A stretch of DNA of 17,956 nt, taken from the NCBI GenBank assembly GCA_031288855.1, contig JAITQQ010000078.1:1-17956 (forward strand), in the 5' to 3' direction. Position 1 is the stretch's first letter. Each line of letters starts with the position of its first letter. Positions 13,587 to 17,956 of the stretch are shown here, in pieces. Position numbers and translations under genes: made by a program. Below the pieces are notes generated by a model. That model was not told where the DNA came from. It ran no database searches and worked only from the letters and a program-made list of their open reading frames with translations. This stretch comes from Prevotellaceae bacterium (GTDB lineage: Bacteria; Bacteroidota; Bacteroidia; Bacteroidales; UBA932).

Positions 13587-15710
13587 ATGAAGTCAATATT
13601 TATTACAATAATATTGTCTTCTATTGCTGTGCACGCGCTTGCTGCGCAAAACAGAACCGACACGCTGGTGCCGCTCAACGAGGTGGTTGTGGAGGCAAAC
13701 AGCCGCCGGAGCGCGCAAATGCAGTCGCCGCAAAACACCGTACGGGTTGGGAAAACCTTCCTCGAACAGCATTTTGCAGGCAGCCTGATGCAAACACTGG
13801 AAAATATTCCGGGCATAAAGGCAATGGGCATCGGTTCGGGGCAGTCGAAGCCAACCATTCGCGGCTTGGGCTTCAACCGTATGCTTGTGGCTGAAAACGG
13901 CGTCAAGCACGAAGCACAGCAATGGGGAGACGACCATGGGCTCGAAATAGACCGGTTTGCGCTCGATAACGTGGAAATTGTCAAAGGGGCGGGAACGCTG
14001 CATTACGGCTCGGACGCTGTGGCGGGCGTAATCAACCTGAACACCTCGCACCTTCCGCAACAACCGCTGGAGGGCGAAATAACCCTCTTCGGACAAACGA
14101 ACAACGAGTCGACCGGCCTCGCCGCACGCATCGGCGGACGAAAAAACGGCTTCTGGTACAGGGCGAATTTTACGCTTATTGATTATGCCGACTACAAAAT
14201 CCCAGCCGACAGCATCCGGTATTATTCGTACTACATCAAAATAAAAAACAACCGTTTGCGAAACACCGCAGGCAAGGAACAAAGCGGCGGACTGCATTTT
14301 GGCTATTTTTCCGGCAAGTTTCTGGCAAATTTTCATGTCTCGGACGTATATGCCGGAAGCGGATTTTTTGCCAATGCGCACGGCTTGGAAGTGCGTTTAT
14401 CGGATTTGGATTATGACAAAAGCCGCCGCGATATCGATTTGCCCGCCCACACGGTCAATCACTTCAAAGTGATTAATCGCACAAGCTACACATTCGACAA
14501 TATAAAAGTGACAGGAAACTTTGCTTTTCAAAACAACTTCCGGCAGGAATTTGCAGAGCCGGTTTCGCACGGCTATATGCCCATTCCGCCCGGCAGTTTG
14601 GAACGGCAGTACAACAAAAATACCCTTACGGCGAATATTGAGGCGCAGGCCACGCTTGCAGAGCGGCACAAAATCAGCGCGAGCGTCGATTTTGAAAGCC
14701 AGCACAATCGCCGTGGCGGTTGGGGCTTCGTCATCCCTGACTTCCGCTCGGCTTCATCCGGAATTTTTGTTTACGACAAATTCGAGGTCTGCCATAATCT
14801 ACACATTAGCGGCGGCGTGCGCTTCGACAGAATCTCGACCAAAATCGACGGGTATCGCGACTGGTACAAAACACCCGACGGCGCGGGCGGGGAAGAGTAT
14901 CGTATTCGCTCCGCCGCGGCAGAACGCCGTTTCAACGCCGTAACATACGCTTTGGGCGTAAACTGCGATGCGGGGAACTGGAATTTCAAGTCGAACTTCG
15001 GCAAAAGTTTTCGCGCCCCCATTCCGAAAGAGCTCGGTTCGGACGGCGTGAACTACCATATTTTCCGTTACGAAAAAGGAAATATCGACCTTTCGCCCGA
15101 AGAGTCGTATCAATGGGATGCAGGCATTTCGTTTGCAAATCGAAAATGGGTTTTTCTCATGGAGCCGTTTGTGAACTTTTTCCCGAACTATATTTATCTC
15201 AATCCGACCTCCGGTTACTACGAGGGGCTGCAAAAGTACTACTATACGCAGAGCCGCGTTTTTCGCTGGGGATTTGAATACAACATCAATTATAAAATCA
15301 CAGACCGGGTGGAGTTTAATTTGTCGGGCGATTATCTGTTTGCCCGGCAGCTGTCGGGCGATAAGAAGGGCTACACCCTGCCCTTTTCGCCGCCGGCCGG
15401 CGCGTGTGTGGAGATAAAATATACGCCAAACAGAAAATGGCAGGACAAAGACGGGTATGTTTCGCTAAACGTCAAGCTTGTTGATGCACAGAACGACATC
15501 GTGCCGCCCGAAAACCCGACAGCGGGCTATGCGCTGCTTAATGCGGCGGCGGGACGCCTTTTCGATTTTGAAAAAACAACCTTGAAAATCGGCATACAGG
15601 CAAATAATCTGCTCAACAGGAGGTACTACAACCATACGAGTTTTTACCGTCTGATAGATGTCCCCGAAGCGGGACGCAACTTTTCAATAATTTTATGTTT
15701 AACCTTATAA
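13587..15710 (+). CDS. TonB-dependent outer-membrane receptor, putative metal or metal-complex uptake
   Basis: A 707-residue outer-membrane transporter energised by TonB. The signal peptide ends near residue 20 (ALAAQ). A TonB-box-like segment LVPLNEVVVEA follows (27-37), then the plug: LMQTLENIPGIKAMG, KPTIRGLGFNRMLV (88-101), QQWGDDHGLEIDRF (111-124) and VEIVKGAGTLHYGSDAVAGVINL (129-151). The remainder is a barrel ending in aromatic/hydrophobic strands (NFSIILCLTL). There is no carboxypeptidase-like N-terminal extension and no SusD partner, so it is not a glycan receptor. The size and classical plug match siderophore, heme or metal receptors. The WGDDHGLEID stretch places potential His/Asp ligands in the plug, as in ZnuD-like zinc receptors. 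Flanking His-rich genes support metal as substrate. Receptor identity is certain; zinc versus copper, heme or another metal chelate is undecided. Confidence 0.92.
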   Translation: MKSIFITIILSSIAVHALAAQNRTDTLVPLNEVVVEANSRRSAQMQSPQNTVRVGKTFLEQHFAGSLMQTLENIPGIKAMGIGSGQSKPTIRGLGFNRMLVAENGVKHEAQQWGDDHGLEIDRFALDNVEIVKGAGTLHYGSDAVAGVINLNTSHLPQQPLEGEITLFGQTNNESTGLAARIGGRKNGFWYRANFTLIDYADYKIPADSIRYYSYYIKIKNNRLRNTAGKEQSGGLHFGYFSGKFLANFHVSDVYAGSGFFANAHGLEVRLSDLDYDKSRRDIDLPAHTVNHFKVINRTSYTFDNIKVTGNFAFQNNFRQEFAEPVSHGYMPIPPGSLERQYNKNTLTANIEAQATLAERHKISASVDFESQHNRRGGWGFVIPDFRSASSGIFVYDKFEVCHNLHISGGVRFDRISTKIDGYRDWYKTPDGAGGEEYRIRSAAAERRFNAVTYALGVNCDAGNWNFKSNFGKSFRAPIPKELGSDGVNYHIFRYEKGNIDLSPEESYQWDAGISFANRKWVFLMEPFVNFFPNYIYLNPTSGYYEGLQKYYYTQSRVFRWGFEYNINYKITDRVEFNLSGDYLFARQLSGDKKGYTLPFSPPAGACVEIKYTPNRKWQDKDGYVSLNVKLVDAQNDIVPPENPTAGYALLNAAAGRLFDFEKTTLKIGIQANNLLNRRYYNHTSFYRLIDVPEAGRNFSIILCLTL

Positions 15711-15721
15711 TTCACTAAAAA

Positions 15722-16150
15722 ATGAATAAAAAAATCATTCTCGGAACACTGTTCCTCGCGGGCTTGAGTGTACTCGCCCTGTCGTCGTGCGACAAAGACG
15801 ACCCGGCAAAACCGGTAATAACAATCACCGAAATCGGCAGCCACGACTCGCCCGAAGGCAAGGTTGCGGCAGGCGACGACCTGCACCTCGAAGCCGGAAT
15901 CGTTGCCGAAGGGCTGATTGACAAAATTGTTGTCGAAATCCATCAGGAAGAAGGCGGCGGTTTTGAAATCGAAGAGACCTTCGGCGCCGGCAGCAAGTAT
16001 GCCGGTTTGAAAAACGCCGAGTTCCACGAGCACATCGTCATTCCCGAAGAGGCGCCGGCCGGAGAGTATCACTTGCACCTCACCGTTACCGACAGGGAGG
16101 GGCAATCGACAACCGCCGAAGCAGAACTGGAAGTGATAACGGAAGATTGA
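15722..16150 (+). CDS. DUF4625-type lipoprotein, His-rich (first paralog)
   Basis: A 142-residue lipoprotein. Residues 1-22 are the signal sequence and LSSC places the lipidated Cys at 23. DKDD follows, the acidic surface-export signal known from Bacteroidota. The mature part is a single Ig-like/DUF4625-type beta-sandwich that opens with KPVITITEIGS and closes with GEYHLHLTVTDREGQSTTAEAELEV. It is acidic and histidine-rich: His41, 55, 74, 102, 104, 117 and 119, several as alternating pairs (FHEHIV, YHLHLT) that face the same side of a strand and could bind metal. It starts 11 nt after the receptor gene, so it is cotranscribed. A surface metal-capture role alongside the receptor is inferred. 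The DUF4625 label is from remembered family features (KPVI opening, HxHxTVTD strand) and not a search. Confidence 0.8.
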   Translation: MNKKIILGTLFLAGLSVLALSSCDKDDPAKPVITITEIGSHDSPEGKVAAGDDLHLEAGIVAEGLIDKIVVEIHQEEGGGFEIEETFGAGSKYAGLKNAEFHEHIVIPEEAPAGEYHLHLTVTDREGQSTTAEAELEVITED

Positions 16151-16155
16151 CCGGT

Positions 16156-16608
16156 ATGCCGAAAAGAATACTACTCTTCAGTATTTTGGCTTTCGCGTGG
16201 CTTGCCTGCGGCGATGAAACAGGCAAAGATATGCAGAAGCCGGTTATAGAAATCCGTTTCCCGCAACCTTGCGCCGCGCTACAGCGCGGCGCAAGGTTTG
16301 CCTTTACAGCGCACTTCTCCGACAACGCGGAATTGGGCAGTTACAATATCGAAATCCACAACAACTTCGACCATCACGCGCACTCAACCGGCAATGCCGA
16401 ATGTGAAACGGACGAGAAGAAAACGCCCGTGGATGCGTGGGTTTTCAATCAGGACTACGCTATTCCGCCGGGGTTGCAGGCCTTTGAGGCAAGCAATCAA
16501 ATTACGGTTCCCGATAATATTGATGCGGGCGACTATCATTTTATGGTGCGCCTGACCGACAAGTCGGGCTGGCAGCAGTTGGCGGCGGTAAGCGTCAACG
16601 TAAAGTAA
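16156..16608 (+). CDS. DUF4625-type lipoprotein, His-rich (second paralog)
   Basis: A 150-residue lipoprotein starting 5 nt after the previous stop. A short signal sequence with WLAC puts the lipidated Cys at 18, followed by the acidic GDETGKD. It shares the fold and landmarks of its neighbour (KPVIEI opening, IEIHNN versus VEIHQE, GDYHFMVRLTDKSG versus GEYHLHLTVTDREG) but is clearly diverged. It adds a loop with His68, His73, His74 and His76 (IEIHNNFDHHAHSTG), Cys83 and acidic residues, a plausible metal-binding loop that the first paralog lacks. ATG 16156 is used; the TTG at 16147 would overlap the previous stop. Part of its coding sequence (16265-16298) forms a perfect inverted repeat. Role as in the neighbour: surface capture or presentation of a metal is inferred. 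Confidence 0.8.
   Translation: MPKRILLFSILAFAWLACGDETGKDMQKPVIEIRFPQPCAALQRGARFAFTAHFSDNAELGSYNIEIHNNFDHHAHSTGNAECETDEKKTPVDAWVFNQDYAIPPGLQAFEASNQITVPDNIDAGDYHFMVRLTDKSGWQQLAAVSVNVK
16265..16298. repeat. Perfect 16-bp inverted repeat inside a coding sequence
   Basis: AACCTTGCGCCGCGCT (16265-16280) is the exact reverse complement of AGCGCGGCGCAAGGTT (16283-16298), with only AC between; a physical hairpin would have a loop of about 4 nt. It is GC-rich in the middle and has no T-tract behind it, so it is not a standard terminator. It encodes residues about 37-48 of the second lipoprotein without disturbing the frame. Confidence 0.9.
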
Positions 16609-16658
16609 ACTCGCCGGGATTTATTTTGAATTTAGTAAAATTTGCACGACATTTGTGC

Positions 16659-17954
16659 GTGGAAAAAAAACAAAAAATAGCCTTTATCACGCTCGGGTGC
16701 AAGCTCAACTTTTCCGAAACATCTACGATTGCCCGGCAATTCCCCGAATCGGGATACGAACGGGTGTCGCCGTTGAAAGTGGCCGACATCTATGTGGTCA
16801 ACACCTGCGCGGTGACACTGGCCTCCGAACGCAAGTGCCGGCAAGCCATCCGGCGCGTGGCCAAGTTAAACCCCGGCGCCCGGGTGGTGGTTACCGGCTG
16901 CTACGCCCAGCTGCGCCCGCACGAAATCACCGACCTCTGCAAAGACATCAAGGGATTGACCATCCTCATGGACAAAAGCCTGTTCTATACCCCGCGCACT
17001 ACGCTCGAGGAAGCCGGTCCCGACAACTACTGCCGCCCCGCGCCCAACAGCTTCTTCCCGGCCTTCTCCTCGGGCGACCGCACCCGCTCGTTCCTGAAGG
17101 TGCAGGACGGCTGCAACTACCATTGCACCTACTGCACCGTGCCCCTCGCACGGGGCGACAGCCGCAATGCAGCAATAAAAAAGCTGGTAGAGACCGCCAA
17201 CGCAATCGCCCGGCAAGGCATCAGGGAAATCGTGCTCACCGGCGTAAACATCGGCGACTTCGGCAGAAGCACCGGCGAAACCTTCTTCGACCTGCTGAAA
17301 GCGCTCCACGAGGTGGACGGCATTGCCCGCTACCGCATCTCTTCCATCGAGCCCAACCTGCTCACCGGCGAGATGATTCAATGGATCGCGCGCTCCTCAA
17401 AAATACTCCCGCACTTCCACATCCCGCTGCAATCGGGCAACAACAAAATACTGGAGCGCATGAAGCGGCGCTACACGCGCGAACTGTTCGCCCAACGGGT
17501 CGACGCCATACGGCAGGCCATGCCTCAGGCCTTCATCGGCGTGGACGTGATTGCGGGCTTTCCCGGCGAAACCCCCGAAGATTTTGAAGACTCCCGCCGC
17601 TTCCTGGAACAGCTGGCGCCGGCCTTTTTGCACGTCTTCCCCTACTCTGCCCGCCCCGACACGCCCGCCGCCACATTCAACGACCAAGTTGCCGAACAGG
17701 AAAAGACGCGCCGCGCCGAAGTGCTGGGCATGCTCAGCAGCGCCTTACTCCGGAAATTCTACGAACGGCACACCGGCATCGACGAACAGGCGCTGTTCGA
17801 GGACGCCAACAAGGGCGGCAAGATGTTCGGCTACACCCGCAATTATATTAAGGTAGAGACCCCCTACAACCCCGCACTCGCCGGGCGCGTCATCGACGTG
17901 CACACCACCGGAATCTCCGAAAGCGGACACATGGCTGTCTTAGTTAAGAGTTAA
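16659..17954 (+). CDS. mtaB: tRNA N6-threonylcarbamoyladenosine(37) methylthiotransferase MtaB
   Basis: A radical-SAM enzyme that adds a methylthio group to t6A37 of tRNAs reading ANN codons; cytosolic, 431 residues from the GTG start. The UPF0004 domain has its three cluster cysteines at Cys14 (LGCKLN), Cys50 (NTCAVT) and Cys81 (TGCYAQ). The radical-SAM motif is Cys152, Cys156 and Cys159 (DGCNYHCTYCTVP). Conserved LTGVNIGDFG, SSIEPNLL, HFHIPLQSGNNKIL and GVDVIAGFPGET follow, and the C-terminus has a short TRAM-like domain. LGCKLN and the LTGVNIG form point to MtaB rather than MiaB (which has GCQMN) or RimO. The start is uncertain: GTG 16659 gives the usual family N-terminus, while TTG 16626 or 16653 would lengthen it over a -7-like TAAAATTTG (16636-16644). 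The stop lies 2 nt from the window end, so the gene is complete. Confidence 0.9.
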   Translation: MEKKQKIAFITLGCKLNFSETSTIARQFPESGYERVSPLKVADIYVVNTCAVTLASERKCRQAIRRVAKLNPGARVVVTGCYAQLRPHEITDLCKDIKGLTILMDKSLFYTPRTTLEEAGPDNYCRPAPNSFFPAFSSGDRTRSFLKVQDGCNYHCTYCTVPLARGDSRNAAIKKLVETANAIARQGIREIVLTGVNIGDFGRSTGETFFDLLKALHEVDGIARYRISSIEPNLLTGEMIQWIARSSKILPHFHIPLQSGNNKILERMKRRYTRELFAQRVDAIRQAMPQAFIGVDVIAGFPGETPEDFEDSRRFLEQLAPAFLHVFPYSARPDTPAATFNDQVAEQEKTRRAEVLGMLSSALLRKFYERHTGIDEQALFEDANKGGKMFGYTRNYIKVETPYNPALAGRVIDVHTTGISESGHMAVLVKS

Positions 17955-17956
17955 GA

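Noticed and set aside
13593..14381. 262-codon open frame on the minus strand opposite the TonB receptor gene
   Set aside because: It is the antisense shadow of a clearly real receptor gene; its translation has no domain-like features, and the GC-rich third positions of the receptor explain its length.
16655..17587. 310-codon plus-strand open frame overlapping mtaB in another frame
   Set aside because: Its translation is Arg/His/Pro-rich, typical of a shifted frame in GC-richer DNA, whereas the mtaB frame has all catalytic cysteines.

Overview
The window looks like chromosomal DNA of a Bacteroidota member, most likely Bacteroidales. The evidence is consistent across the window. Perfect or near-perfect TAnnTTTG (-7) promoter elements sit just upstream of most transcription units, leaders are short, and Shine-Dalgarno sequences are mostly absent. 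Lipoproteins carry acidic residues right after the lipidated cysteine. Protein families typical of the phylum are present (FISUMP lipoprotein, DUF4625 lipoproteins, TonB-dependent receptor, S41 peptidase next to a dCMP deaminase, a GyrB of about 655 residues). The species cannot be named from the sequence alone.

Layout. Positions 1-925 are an AT-rich, gene-poor edge. It holds the 5' part of a FISUMP-type lipoprotein running off the left end, a small unknown ORF just upstream of it (both on the minus strand), a probable coding remnant, and a small 11-bp tandem repeat overlapping promoter-like boxes. A tRNA-Asp(GUC) with its own terminator and promoter (927-1089, minus strand) separates this edge from the conserved core. 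Positions 1147-10212 are conserved plus-strand housekeeping: dCMP deaminase overlapping an S41 C-terminal-processing-type protease; a 1000-residue secreted TPR protein coupled to a plug-less outer-membrane barrel; and gyrB. A LuxR-type response regulator (minus strand) converges on gyrB and diverges from cysK. The intergenic region between the regulator and cysK contains related promoter boxes, an 18-bp direct repeat and a 6-6-6 palindrome. A strongly bipolar protein follows, with a histone-H1-like lysine-rich tail, a small folded domain and an acidic repeat tail, and then tRNA-Val(UAC) with a clear terminator.

Positions 13218-16608 are the most interesting accessory unit, a compact operon. 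It encodes a small exported His/Cys-rich protein, a TonB-dependent receptor whose plug carries a His/Asp-rich segment, and two tandem, diverged DUF4625-type lipoproteins that are unusually histidine-rich. Together they read as an envelope-level metal (or metal-complex) capture and uptake module. The substrate is an inference and is not proven by the sequence. The second lipoprotein gene contains a perfect 16-bp inverted repeat inside its coding sequence. The window ends with a complete mtaB-type tRNA methylthiotransferase gene.
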